64,000 nucleotides of DNA from Sodiomyces alkalinus F11. Its lineage: Eukaryota; Ascomycota; Sordariomycetes; Glomerellales; Plectosphaerellaceae. A model generated the notes under the pieces. That model did no database searches and was not told the origin of the DNA. It saw only the letters and a list, made by a program, of their open reading frames with translations. Shown here piece after piece: positions 21,789 to 34,300 of the stretch (positions are counted from its first letter, which is position 1; each line of letters begins with the position of its first letter). The position numbers and the translations under genes were made by a program. The DNA lies in contig NW_021167079.1 of assembly GCF_003711515.1 (NCBI RefSeq), positions 5,760,385 through 5,824,384 of the forward strand, given 5' to 3'.

Positions 21789-24002
21789 AGCGCCAGTGGG
21801 CTTGTCGGGTGCTGCTTGTTGTCTTGGCCGAAGGTGAAATGGTGAGTTTTTAGGGAGGAGGGATGGATGAAGTTGTGGAATAGAAGGTAAGGAGGAGGGG
21901 GGAATCGAAGGCGAAGACGTCAGTCATGAGATGAGCTCGAGGAGCTAGCTAAGGTACCTTGCCTTGTGTGCTATTGCTGCCGCTAAGGTAAGGTAAGGAA
22001 GGTTACATATGTACTCCGTCGCTGGTGGATGAGTTACGATGTACCTATATGGAGTGAGGTACGGAGGACATGATACAGAGTTACGAGGTCGGCCGAGTGA
22101 AGTGAGGGAGCCGGATTTAGGTGGTACCTTATTGAACTGGCCGAGTCCAGATCCGACAAGACGTTTCCCCAATTCATACAGAGGAATTACACGATAACAG
22201 TCGGTGAGAGCAAGTTCATGTATGATTTCGCGGGTCATGGCTGATGGAGTGGCAAACAATTTACAGGGAAAAAGAGAGAGGGAGGGAGAGAAGAGAGAAA
22301 GAGAAAAGAACGTCGCCAAGGCGGAATCAAGTTTGCACAGAGAACCAAGTAATTGCAGAAATTACACATGTAGATCAAAGTCTGCTGCCACTGCCACTGT
22401 CATCTGATTACGAGGTAATTAGCTCTCCCTCCCTCTCTCACTTGTTCGTGATGGTATCGAACAATCAGACAATGAGGAATTTCACCGCCTAATTACACCC
22501 ATATATCTATACATCAAAAGGATAGATGCTTCTTGCCAAGCGCAAATCAGTGATGGGCGTTTCGATGTTAATCAGTTAATCAATACTCCCCTCTCCATCC
22601 CATCCTTGCATGTCGTCCATGTGACTCGAACGACGACGCTGCGACGAGTAACAATGCATTCATTTATTACTGTGTTTCGGTTCCCCTTTTAACAAGGCTT
22701 TGTTGACGAGATTAGAGATTACCGAGTCCAAGACACGATCGCGACCGCACAGATGGGGGACTGGGAACGAGAGACAGTTTGTGATAGAACTGAGCTGAGT
22801 AATACAATGCGGTTGTCGTGTCCTTTTTTTTTCTTGTTTTCTTTTTCTTTTCTTTCTTTTCTTCACCATGCAACCCCACTCAGCTGGGCGTACCTTATCT
22901 TTTCCGTTTGTTTCTTGTCGGTTCTTGTTTTCTGTGACACGTCAATCCCCTCCCACGTCGTACAAAGCGCAAACGGAAACCCCCGCATTGGAGACATGCG
23001 CAATTGATTCCCCTTCCCTTTCCCCCACCCCAACCTGCAGTGCAGTGCATTTGCTTCACCGTCTCTCCACTGGCTCAGGATCCTCTCCTGCGTTGTCGAG
23101 GGGATACGCCACATACATACAGCGAGAGGGAGAGAATACAACATTTGAGAACGGCGAACCTTGGGAGACAACTTGGAAACTCGTTACCAGATAAGGTGCC
23201 GCCCTAGTCGCAATCAATAGGTAGTCAACAGTCACAGCAACATACAGAGGAACCAGGACAGGAACATGTATACTACGTCTCTTCGAAAACAATAGGCCAT
23301 CTTCGTATGTTTGCCTCGTTCGCCAATCCCTCTAAGCGGTATGGTATGGTACACAAGCTCCCCCTTAGTATACAGCGCCGTCCCAACATCCCATGCTATC
23401 GCCAGTGTGTCCCTTTCCCCCGCTGTCAAACCCCATCCCGGGCACGCCATTCCCAAGAAGAACAAGAAAGAAAAAAAAAATGAAAAAATCATCGAACCCT
23501 GAAAGCAAGACAAAGGAAAATGGTTTTGTAGTTACGGCTCTTCGAAGCGTCCAGATGGCTCTCCCTAGCTAGTCAGAGAGGAAGGGAGAAGAGGGGATGG
23601 GCCACTGATACCTCCAAGGAAATAGAGATCCCAACATCGTGGCGACTTGAGTTGCCCAACATGAACTGTTCCCCCGCCTGGATGGTACAGTAGGGTCTCC
23701 GTGGAAATCATGAACACCAGTAGTTTCAATGCCCAGAAAATTAAAAGAACGAAACGAATATAAGACGGCAAAGACGGGGGGAAAAAAAGATGTCGACAAG
23801 AAAGGGCGCCAGAGCCTGTCTGAGAGGCTCATGGGTGGAAACTCTGTCGGTCATCCTCCATTCTCCCTCTTGATCCAACATCGGTACCGGCTACCATACG
23901 GACGAAACAGAAGTCCAGCGTCGAATGGTCGTGCTGTTGCCGTCGGGGTACAGTTCCTGACTGGGTCCCCCCNNNNNNNNNNCCCCCCCCCGCCGCCTGG
24001 TA
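21789..24002. other. Intergenic region with assembly gap
   Basis: 2.2 kb between two minus-strand genes. It holds the promoter of the His/Ser-rich gene (TACCTTG and AAGGTAAGGTAAGG motifs near 21,950-21,995), a purine-rich stretch at about 22,264-22,305, and a TTTTC-rich tract near 22,825-22,865. The 3' flank of the WD40 gene ends it. No gene is supported. Confidence 0.45.
23973..23982. other. Assembly gap of 10 N inside a C homopolymer
   Basis: Ten N flanked by C runs on both sides; the true length is unknown. It lies only 21 bases from the stop codon of the minus-strand WD40 gene but outside its coding sequence. Confidence 1.
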
Positions 24003-26629
24003 TCATCGTCTAAAGTTTACGACGGCAAGCTGTAAACACGTCAGAATCACTCGCCTCCACAGACGGGACAAACAAGAAAAAGAAAAGTGTACAGCTCGAG
24101 AACGCGTTGCTTACCCTGCTATTAGCTCCATACGCCAACCTCTGGCCGTCGCAGTCCCATCCCAGACAATGCTCATCCTCTTCCTCGGCTTCCGAGCTGG
24201 TCTTCGGGCTCAGCCATCCCGGGTGTGGTGTCCGGCTCCAGCTAGCCCGGGGAACGCTGTGCTCGCCGACCTTCCAGATGAGGATGCGACCCGCTGTCGC
24301 GCCAGCTATGAACGCGCCGTCCGGAGTGAACGCCAGCCCAACGATGGGAGAGTCCATCGTCAGGAAGCACCTCGCTTTCTTGTCCGCCTTCCGCGCGTTC
24401 CAAATGAGAATCGCGCAGTCGTCCCCGCCGCTTGCGAGGAGCCGTTCATCGTCGTCCGTTTGAGCTTCCGTTGGCAACGGCTGCCACTGCAGCGCCGTGA
24501 TGGTCCCCGAATGCGCCGAAATGGATTGCCGCTCTCCCGTTTCGTCCCATAGCTACAGAAGAAGAAAAAATCAGCTCTCGAAACCCCCCTGTATAGGTGT
24601 GGATGCATCGCAGTAGTCACTAAGAAAAAAAGAAAAAAAGAAAAAGAGAAAAAGAGAAAAAGAGAAAAAGAGAAAAAAAGAGAAAAAGAGAAAAAAGGGG
24701 GGCTGAGAAATGGAACGACCTACGTCAATAACGCCCTTAGCACTAGCTGTGGCCGCCAACTTTGATCGTGTGTCAAATTGCACCTGCAAAAAGCTGTCTT
24801 CCTGTCGCGTCTCGAACTTCTTCTCCACAACAATGCCGGATTCGGTGCATCGGAGCAACACCAGGACGTCTCCGCCGCACAACAAAATGTCCGTGTCGCT
24901 CGTCCAGGCCGCGTCGAGCGGCCACTGGAGCAAGTCGTGCCCGGCCAGCGAATAGGTCCGCGAGTGGTACGAGGGCATCTCATACACAGTCACGAGGGCA
25001 CTGCCGTTAAGGGGGGTAATAGCCAGCAGCGCCGTGTCCGACGGGTTCCAGCGAAGTTTGATGACGGGAGGTTCGGAGATGTCAAAGCGACTGAGCGCAT
25101 CGCCGTCCTTGGTCCAGGTGCTGATGGACGCCTGACCGTCGTGGTCCGCGGCCACGGCGATGACCGTACCGGCCGAGTTCCAGGCCATCTGACCGACAGT
25201 CGCCGTGCGCGGCGTTGCACTGTCGACGAGGCTATGAAACGGTCGGTCGACACCGTTCACGTGATCGGAGATTTCATCATCCGTGTCTTTCGGGGAGGTG
25301 GTGGCGGCCCGTGGGACTGTCCAAATGCGGGCTAGCGCGTCCGTCCCAGAAGCCGCCAAGCTCGATGGATCCCTGGGGTTCCACTCGCAGCGCAGCAAGA
25401 TGGGTGCATTTTCAGGGTGCGGCGCAGACAGTGCTGTAGTGGTGGCGGTGGTGGCGGCGGCGGCGGGAGACGAGGGAGAGTCGTCTGGCATCAATCGCAA
25501 AAATGTCGTCTCTGTGGCCAGCTCGACCACCTTGTCGACCTGCGTGCCCTGCTCGGGGCCATCGGTGTGAGGGATGGGGCTTGGGGCCTGTTCGCCATCC
25601 TGTGGGGACGGATAAGCTGGGTTGTTCTCGTCCGGTGCGTGGTGTTGATTATGGTGTTGATTGTGGTGTTGATTGTGGTGTTGATTGTGGTGTTGATTGT
25701 GGTGTTGATTGTGGTGATGATTGTGGTGGTTGTCGATTTCCATTGGTGTCGTGGCTGCATCCACCCCATTTTCGTACCCATTGCTGAGTCTCGGGCGCTT
25801 GGCCTGCGATCCATTCACCTCATGCTGGTCACGGTGCGAACGGCTGTCCAACTGGCGCTTCCGCGGGTTTTCCACCTCGCCGATGCTGCCCTCATCGTCG
25901 TCTTCCACCTTATGCGGCGGCGGCGGCGGCTGTGCGACAATAGGGCCAAAAATACCTACTTGAACTGCTTCGACTGCCGAAGCTGGTGCATCTGGAGGTA
26001 ACTGCACAGGGAGCGAAGAAAAGAAAAAAGACACAAAAATATGTCAGCGACTCTCCGCTAGCACAATTAACGAGACGAGTGTCGTCGAGGCGTAGAGTAA
26101 AGCCTCTCACCCGAAATTTCATTCGTGCATAGCCAACGGAAAAAAACGTGTCGCCCAAACGCCAAACGCCCAACGGCTGTGCAAGGCGACACGGTGACGC
26201 AGATAGAAGGGGAAGGGATATGCAACTCACAGCTTTCTGTGCATATTCTCGTTCAAGTGCATGGTAGCAGAGGCCCTTGTTGATGACCGAGACCAGAGCA
26301 TGGCTCTTGATGTGGCGCGCAAAATCAAAATGCCGGTGAGGTTCCTGGACGCGCCATTCCTTCTGAAACTTGGCTGCCGTCTCCCGGTAATCTGCAGCAA
26401 AGTCAGCAACTAGAGGAGGGGGAGAGAATGCTCTCGACGTTGGTGTCATCACATACTGCTTTCCAGGAGGTACCTAGTAAACACAAGAAAAGAAAGAAGG
26501 GAACATCATGTCAGCAAAAAACGTTCTCAGATACTGGTGCGGTCCGATTGCGGGTGGGCGGGGAGGAAAATCGGCGAACCTCCACACAAGGTAGTTCAAT
26601 CTGTCCGAATCGAGAAACTCCTTGATCAT
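24003..26629 (-). CDS. LisH-WD40 corepressor of the TBL1/Sif2 type (Set3/SMRT-like HDAC complex subunit)
   Basis: Six exons on the minus strand: 26,629-26,580, 26,473-26,457, 26,391-26,231, 26,001-24,724, 24,552-24,115 and 24,029-24,003; 656 residues. Splicing restores an N-terminal LisH motif, DSDRLNYLVWRYLLESN, which spans three exons. Then come WRVQEPHRHFDFARHIKSHA, a disordered region with NQHH repeats (about 25,640-25,735), and WD40 repeats to the C-terminus (for example ALARIWTV, GGDDCAILIWNA, GRILIWKV, LGWDCDGQRLAYG). LisH plus WD40 with an intervening linker is the architecture of TBL1 and yeast Sif2, which bridge histone deacetylases in repressor complexes. Exon 2 is 17 bases and exon 6 is 27. 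The intron 1 donor GTTCGC is unusual, but branch, acceptor and phase fit. Intron 4 contains an AAAAAGAG tract. Sif2 identity is by architecture, not by a search. Confidence 0.88.
25640..25735. repeat. 12-bp coding minisatellite (Asn-Gln-His-His repeats)
   Basis: Tandem units of GTGGTGTTGATT on +, about seven to eight copies with small variants, inside exon 4 of the WD40 gene. On the coding strand it gives NQHH repeated in frame, adding a polar, possibly metal-binding linker. Confidence 0.9.
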
Positions 26630-29600
26630 GGTTGGCGATAAATAAGAGGCAGCACTCCGCTGCGGCGGCTTCTCAATCGTTAGGTGGGCTCGGAGTTTAA
26701 ACGATGTGGCGATGCGACGACGCGTTGATGCGAAAGTGAAAAAAAAAACCCCCCCGTCGATGGAATGCGAGGCAGTAGGCCAGACCGCATGAAGCGTTTT
26801 TCCTCGCGAGTGAGAGTTTTGGGACTTTAACGGGCTTGCGCTGATGGTCGGTTCGCCCTTTTTCTTCCCTTAATCCGATAATGAAAGGCGACTATGGATC
26901 GGAAGCTGAGTATAACGCGCAAGCAATAGGGGCGAGTGGGTGAGAATCTGCGTGTCGTCTTCTCTTCTTCTTCTCCGCCTCCATCGATGTTGAGGAATGA
27001 AAAGGCTCGGGGAGAGAAATTGAAGATGAGCTCGATTTCGGTAGAGTGGATGGGAAAAGAATCTAGCGGCACCACCGCGCTACGGGACGAAAGGTACCTA
27101 CAAAATACACTGTGACGCTAACCATGCGCTAAAAGGTACAGCAGGTACTGTACCCACGCTACGCTATTGTAGGCCGGTTGGGTCTCCAGGCCAGGTTCTC
27201 GACTGACTTTTGCCTACCCCCGTACAACGTGCTGATTACCTAAGCACAGACCGAGATGGAAATCGCAATCACATCCGGGAGCGATTATGGCACCTGTTGA
27301 AGGAGATTCCACCTGTCGCGGGAGTTTCGGGTCTAAGACTAGATGAATAAGCAGAAACCCTGCTTTCCAGGACGGTTTTGTTTCATCATCCAATGACCCC
27401 TGAAGAGGCAAAGTTGATCTTGGCGCCATCACTTTAATCAGCTTTTTGTCCAAGTTCGTTGTTCGGCTGGTTCTGGATTCAGCTCACTTTGCAGGCTCAC
27501 GAACAGGAAACCATTCGTAAGGCCGAGAGACACCACATCATCGATAAGACTAAGAAAGCACCCTCCCCAGCACTTTAAGACATGAGAACCCCGTTGGCGA
27601 TCCTAATAGCAGCTGGCATGTGCATATGTAAAACAATCTCGAGCGGTATGGGAATGCGACGACCTAACTGCGGATCCATTCTCGAACTACCTTATGCGAA
27701 ACTTTTCGATCATGTGGGTGGTGTACAGAGCACGAAGTACATACCTTACGGAGTATCCGTAGTTCCCATCTTCATCACAGGTACGAATACAACGTACTTT
27801 CGTACCCTGGAACGAGGGCCGGGGGCAGGCCATGTCTCCAGGGGGGCCAATCAGTGCATGACATGACCTTTACAGGTCCACCGATCTCGCGGAGAACCGT
27901 CAGATCGTTAGCTGCCCCCCCAGACAGAAGCTCAAGTGTACGTTGTACATACATATTCCGTATATTCCGTATGAATGGCATGCCCGAAGCAGTCCATAAG
28001 AGAGCAGCAGCGGCGAGTCTTTGGGCATTCATCTACGGTCATCACAACAGTCAAGACCTTTCACAATGCAAAAATTTAAGTCTGCTGCCCGATTCTTTCC
28101 GTCCATACCTACTTTGAAGTCGTAACGAATTGCTTCGTGCATTGGCAAACGTCCCCACCCCAATCAATCTTAGCAGCGTGATGGGCCGAGACGGTACGTA
28201 CCTCCCAACCTGGCATTTGCGGCGACCAATGCCGAAACAGGACCAACCCTTGGTTGGTTCTCGTGGGGCTGCATGTCAACTTGTCATGTACGAAGTAAGG
28301 TATGTTGTAATTACCTACCTGCCTTACAACGTAGGTACCTCGTGTATTTTGCAGGCACTTTGCCCAATTCTGAATCTCAAGTGGCCCGAATTTGGGATTA
28401 ATTCCCACAAAGTATTTCGTACATCCTTCGAGTATGGACATGGAAACATGGTTATGTGCGCGCATACAATGCTATTCATTATTGTTACTTAGTATTTAAC
28501 TACTTAGAAGGTATCAAGTCATTGAATATGCGACGTTCAGCTGAATGTTCGCCATTGCTTCAAAAACCAGGACTTTGTCAGACTTTTGAAGTACATGAGT
28601 ACATACGACATACGTGGCATAGCATTGCCCAGCAGTTTAGAGGATGGGGGGAAAGGGTTTCAATCCCCGGCCAAGGCGGGAACTGGTGGCCTCAAGGGGG
28701 GCAAGGATGAGCCATGCTCACCACTTTCCAAATGGCATTCGATCGTCGCAAGCCGGTCAAGAACTCCCCCAGGGTCCCCTGAAGTCTTGAAAACAAACCG
28801 GTTGCCCAAGGTTCAGCCCCCTCTCCGTCCACGGCTTCTTGAGTATTTAACAACAAAAAGAGATCGGATCGAAAGGGGACGGGATGGGTGCTGGCGGATA
28901 TTAATTAATGTCCCGTTTCCTGGGTGCATTGCTCGCTCGGCTAAGAAGCTTCGCTGCCTTAATTGCAGCCAGTATTTGAAACGGTTCCATGGGGGCGTTC
29001 CGCCGTCGTAAGCCACGAATAGATTCTGACTAATACTTCGTAGCCTGTACTTCATGCTTCGCTCAAAATGCCATGGAAGTAAAATAAGTATCCGTACATC
29101 GAGATGCCATGCTGTTGCTGTTGTGGTCTGGACGATCATCCGGCCATGGGGAACGCAACTATTGATGTCCTTGGGGCAGTCCCCTACCTTACACAAGGGC
29201 GGCCTTCGTCTGATTTGGTCAACATCACGGACGGCGCTGCCCGGGAACCAAATAGACAGGAAGGGGGCCCAGGGGGTGGAAAACAAATAGGTAAAATATC
29301 ATTAATTGCTTGGTGTCACCGTGGACTGACCAATTGTGTCCTGTGCATCACCACCACACCATCATCACTTCTCTCTCCGTCCCGGCGACTGGCGGTGACG
29401 AGCACCTCTTCCTCTTAACCGGAACGAAGTTTTTGGGCTAGTGTGTGAATGTCTCTTCATTCGCACGAAGTACTTTGTACAACCAAGTGGGTTGGGTGTA
29501 CGGATACGCTGTACATGTGCGACCGGAAATGCAACTGGGCGCCCTGCAGACAGTGGACCTTAAGCGGGGATCTACCCGTTTCGAGTTTCGGGGCACGCCA

Positions 29601-30178
29601 CAAAGTGCCACACATCACCCCGGAGAGGAGAGAAACAATGAATTAAGTGTACAGTCACGGAGTAATTAGCCATCAAAGTCACAAAGTGACAAAGTGACGG
29701 ATACAGAGGTGCGTACGACTAACAAAACTTGCCAGTTAATGATCTACATGTTAAAAGTGACGTTAGGGGAATCCGTATCTTTGCTCTGCCCTTTTTCATC
29801 GAGGTGGAGATGGCACATCGCAGGTACGCAATTACCTACGACCATAATGTGACCGTGGAGAACATTGGACCAGATTGCTCACTGCCGACCGAGAGGTGCA
29901 TGGACCTTTGTATCTCTCGGATGCGCATTATCAAATCACCGAGACAGGACAAGCTAATGAAGGGGTACCACGTCGCCTTCTCCCGAACTTAATCCGACAA
30001 GGTCAGCCTTGTACGTACTCCCACTCCCGTAAAGATCAACAAGAAACAATCCAGACAGACATACGGACATACGGCCAGCTTGTGATATTCCGACTCGTAC
30101 CGTTTTTCTAGGGGCTACAGCGACTAATAGCTTTAATAATAAGCCCGTTCTGCCTTCCATCCACCTGCCGTCACTACG
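26630..30178. other. Divergent intergenic region between WD40 and TMEM115-like genes
   Basis: 3.5 kb without a supportable gene. It should hold both promoters. Dyad motifs are dense: ACGAAGTAC near 27,732 and 29,465, GTACGTTGTAC at 27,938-27,948, and further variants near 27,785 and 28,290-28,325. A short direct repeat, CACAAAGTGACAAAGTGAC, lies near 29,680-29,697. The frames present are short and unlike known proteins. Confidence 0.5.
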
Positions 30179-31358
30179 ATGCCCGCCCGAATAAACGTAC
30201 CACCACTCACCCGTGCAGTCTTGGGCGTTCTGACGGTCCAGTCCTTCCTCAGCGCCGTCATCCGCTTCCGCCAGTGGAGCGCAACATCAGAAATCGTCAT
30301 ACCATATCTGACGCTAATCCCCCAGCTATCCCTCGTCTATCCATGGACCTTGATATCAACGACCCTTGTGGAGAGTAACGTCTTCTCGTTCGCTATCGCC
30401 GGCGCCACCCTCTTCTATGGCGGTCGTTATCTGGAGCGGGCATGGTCCTCGGCCGAATTCGCCAAGTTCCTCGCGGTCGTATCGTTGATTCCAAACCTCT
30501 TGACCTTTGCGGCTCTGGTAACATTCTTTACTTTCACGCGGAACGAGCGCTGGACGTGAGTACTAATGTCATTCTCCCCGTCCCCTTCAAACCACCCGAC
30601 TAACTTTCCCTCCCCCGCTCCCCAGGCTCACCGTCATCGCCGGCACGATTCCGCTGCAAATATCCTTCCTCGTCGCGTTCAGCCAACTTGTCCCGGCCCA
30701 TACCGTTACGCTCTTCCGCGGGATGGTCTCATTACGCGTCCCGAGGTTTCCTCTACTCTACGTCGGCCTCGTCACCCTCCTGTCGCTGACCCCGATGGTC
30801 TCGACTGCTTCTTTCTTCCTCGCTATTTTCGGATTCATTTCCAGCTGGACCTACCTCCGGTTCTTCAAGACAGTCTTCCCGGACCTCGACACGTCCCAGT
30901 CATCGTCGCTCCGCGGAGACGCGAGCGAGACCTTCGCATTCGCCGAATTCTTCCCCGGTCCGGTGAAACCCCTTGTAGCGGCTGCGTCTAACCAGGTCTT
31001 TGACGTCCTTGTCGCGATGCGGGTCTGCGCGCCGTTCTCGCAGGATAGCGTCTCTGCGGCGACGCGTGGGAACAACTTCATCCAGCGGACTGTCCCGGGG
31101 AGCGCACGAGCTGAAGCCGAACGTAGGAGAGCGCTCGCTCTGAGGGCCCTCGACCAGAGGCTCCATGCCGCGACGGCAAACCCGGCCTCGGCACCGGCCC
31201 ATCCCTCCCCTCCCCCCAGTCAACCCACCGGACCGACGGTGCAGACCCAGCCGCAGCCGAACACCCAGACGGCGATGACCTCGCAACCGACGGCCATGCT
31301 GGGCGAAACAAACTACACGCCGGACCAGGAGACTGGTGATGATAAGAATGCGTCATAG
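30179..31358 (+). CDS. TMEM115-like (rhomboid-superfamily) Golgi membrane protein
   Basis: Two exons, 30,179-30,555 and 30,626-31,358, with a 70-bp intron (GTGAGT, GACTAAC, CCCAG) in phase 2; 369 residues. The N-terminal two thirds hold several hydrophobic segments with features I associate with the TMEM115/DUF1751 family: PWTLISTTLVESN near residue 60, GGRYLERAWSS, and later GFISSWTYLRF and SETFAFAEFFPGP. The hydrophilic C-terminus is Ala/Pro/Gln-rich. In animals TMEM115 is a Golgi protein tied to retrograde transport and shares the rhomboid fold without protease residues; I see no GxSG motif here either. Role in this fungus by family only. The leader upstream is short and contains no competing ATG in frame. 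Confidence 0.88.
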
Positions 31359-34300
31359 CAAGGCACACGAAACAGCCATGGAACAAGGGGCGAGGGGACG
31401 ACGGATCAGCACGATTTCACAGCGAAGGAAATGGCCAGTTTGTATCTTTAAATGACTCTTGAGTTAGACCTAACATCGGCACCGGCGTCTAAAGGACGGG
31501 AATATCTTCCTGTAACTGGGAGAGTTGCCGATACGCAGCGCTTTGTACTTAATAACATCATGTAATACTGCGATATATACCCTCAACTTCGCTATAGACC
31601 TTGGTGTCGCGGCAGTTTTAGTCGTATATGTAAACTATGTCTTTTGAGGATATGAAGATTGTTATGGTCTGGTCTGGGTAGTGCAAGGACGTTCTGCGTT
31701 CTGAGAGAAGCGCTATAACGTCTAGGAGCGAAATTGGGAACCAACAATTGAAACAACACGGGATGAAAGTAAGAGGAAGAATAAAGCATGGTTTGCATGT
31801 AACAAGAACAGAAAACGTGCTACCTGGGAGAATAGTTTCATATACGAAGTACAATTTTCGCCTGGACCGCACTATGCATCTGTGGATAGAACGTTATTAC
31901 TAGACGACGGGGAGTTGCCCGCTTGATTCGGATATTTTCCGCGTTCTCCAAATGTCTGCCGCCTCACCGAGAAGGACCCAATGACGTACCCCACTAAGCC
32001 CTGGGACGATGGAAGCCTGACGTTCCTGTCAGCCCGCCCGCCCGAAACTGGGGGCTGGAACAGGAGTGTCCGTATGGTACCTTAAGGTACGGTAGCTTGG
32101 AATGACGATTCGCGTATGTACCTTATGTACACGTGTAGGACAAAGGTACGGGCGCAAAGAAGTCGACTCGGCGATGGTCTGGGACATGAGCTAAAAACCA
32201 GCTAAGATCGTACAGAGTACACACTTCGTACAACGGATGGATCGGAGGAAGCCACTCTCACTCGATCAGGAAGTGACCCAGGGGCGTCTATTGCTGCTGA
32301 TACGAAACTCCTCATATTGGAGGGTCCCTGGTAAGGATCTAAGGTTACCTCTCGGCCAGCCTCGTGCCGTCAGCCGGCGCGTACGTACTTGGACACAGCA
32401 TAAGCTGTACGAGATACGCATGGAGACGAAGAGGCAGCTAGTGAGATTTTGAAATCAATTGAGCGGACCGGGGGTGGAAGGGGGTAGGGAAGGGGGGGGG
32501 GGGCGCCCACGGCTGGTTGCAGATGAGCTCTCACCCCGCCGGGCACGGACATGGCCAGCGCCGATGATGGTCGACATCGGTGTCCCGAGGCGTTGTTTCG
32601 GGGACCAATGCAGACGGAGAGAAGAACAGATCGGGGGGGCAAAGCTTGAAATAGGGTTGGGTAACATGACGAGAGGGAAGTGAAGTGTGGAATCTCATCT
32701 GTTTGAAGCAAGTGCTCGAGGATCGGCCAAATAATATCAGGATTCAAATCGAAAGGAAAAGAGAGTTGGGTCGGGGGTTGAGCGCAACGTCGTTGTGTAG
32801 TGTTTGGAACGACAGAGGAAAATCTCCGCTTTTGCAATCGATGATACGAGTCCGACGATAAGGGAAACCACGGCGTACAAATATAGTCTGGTGTCCCCGA
32901 ATAAGTAAAGCGTTTGTACTTTTCTTGTTCTACGTGGAGGGAGGAGATATTACAAGTCTGACCGACTACATTAGAAGCACCTCCGTAAATATTCGCCTGG
33001 GTGGTACGCCTACCTATTACCAGAACCCCAACATCTGCCGAATTACCAAGGACCCCACATCATACCTGTCTCGATACCCTCGTTTTATATCTTTTATTGT
33101 ATTACTGACCTGCGGGCCGACGCGGGGAATTTGCCAGCGCATTAATCGAGTGTTCCCAACGTCGATACTGTGACCGTGGTGGATGGGAGGGTCAATGACG
33201 ATGCTTTGCGGGGAGTTTGTGCCTCGGTTCTCATGTGGTTTTGACTGGCGAAATGGATGGGACCAGTCCTGACCATTCCTTGGGGGAACGGTATTAAGCG
33301 TTCCCGCCAAGAATGTGCAGATTGGCTTTTGGCTGTCGGCAGCCATACGCCATATAACTCTTCGTAGGTTAGGTTAGGTATGGACACGTTAACGACGTAC
33401 ATAAGCCCCATGATTTCCGGCTAAGGGTGCAAATGCCCTGAACCACACGCTTCCAACGAAATCGGTCCAGCGCGATATGTACGCTGTATGTACATACAAC
33501 GTACACCTACTAAGGTCAGATCTCACGCACCTCGTTCCAGCCACCCCTGCTATCACACCATCTTCTCATCCCACACCTCCGTCCGCTTTGGGCCCACCCA
33601 GGGAGACCAGTTGCATGCACACGGTGCAGTCGTGGATTGGCCCGCACCCCCAAGAGACCGATTCCTTCACTTCCAGGTTCTTTACCCCCTGCTCTGCGAG
33701 GCTCACTTCTTTTCTAATTACACCCCACCTCCTCACCTCACCACCCACCCGTCAGCCCGGTGGTACGTACCAAATGTACCTGACGTTAGGTGCCTTCCTT
33801 CTGTGGTTATTTACGTACTACCGACAACGGATGCCAGTGCCTTTCTAGCCGGCCCGCCAAGGCTAACACAAATGCACGCCCATGACGAAGCTAGCGAATA
33901 AGCACGCTCACAGGTTCCCATCTCGCACCTGCATGCGCCCCATGTAACCCGTGGTGGAAGCCCCGGCCCACACCATCCTCTCGTGTCTGACAAAGGGCAC
34001 GAGAGCAACGAGTCAGTGGGGAGTCACCAATCAGCCAAGATCCCCTCCCGAAGTACCTGCGTACCGACGCAATACAACGTTAGGTACCTGTAGTGAAGTA
34101 TCAAAGTACGGAGTACGAATACCGAAGTAGGAAGTTGACACAAGTACCCCCGTACTTCATACAAAGTCTGATTCCATATATCGTACAACATACCTCGTAG
34201 TAATTTGGGTAGCTTCAAAACAGGGCCTGTTTCTCGTTGCAAAACACGATGCAAGAAAATTTTAGAAATTAACGGTCTGAGAGACCTGCTTTATTACTTA

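Noticed and set aside
28640..28700. tRNA-like T-loop string GGTTTCAATCCCCGG
   Set aside because: No matching acceptor, D or anticodon arms in the flanks.
32370..32837. 155-codon minus-strand frame with an F-box-like start (FDLNPDIIWPILEHLL)
   Set aside because: The rest is Pro-rich low complexity across a G-run, with no conserved continuation or convincing introns.
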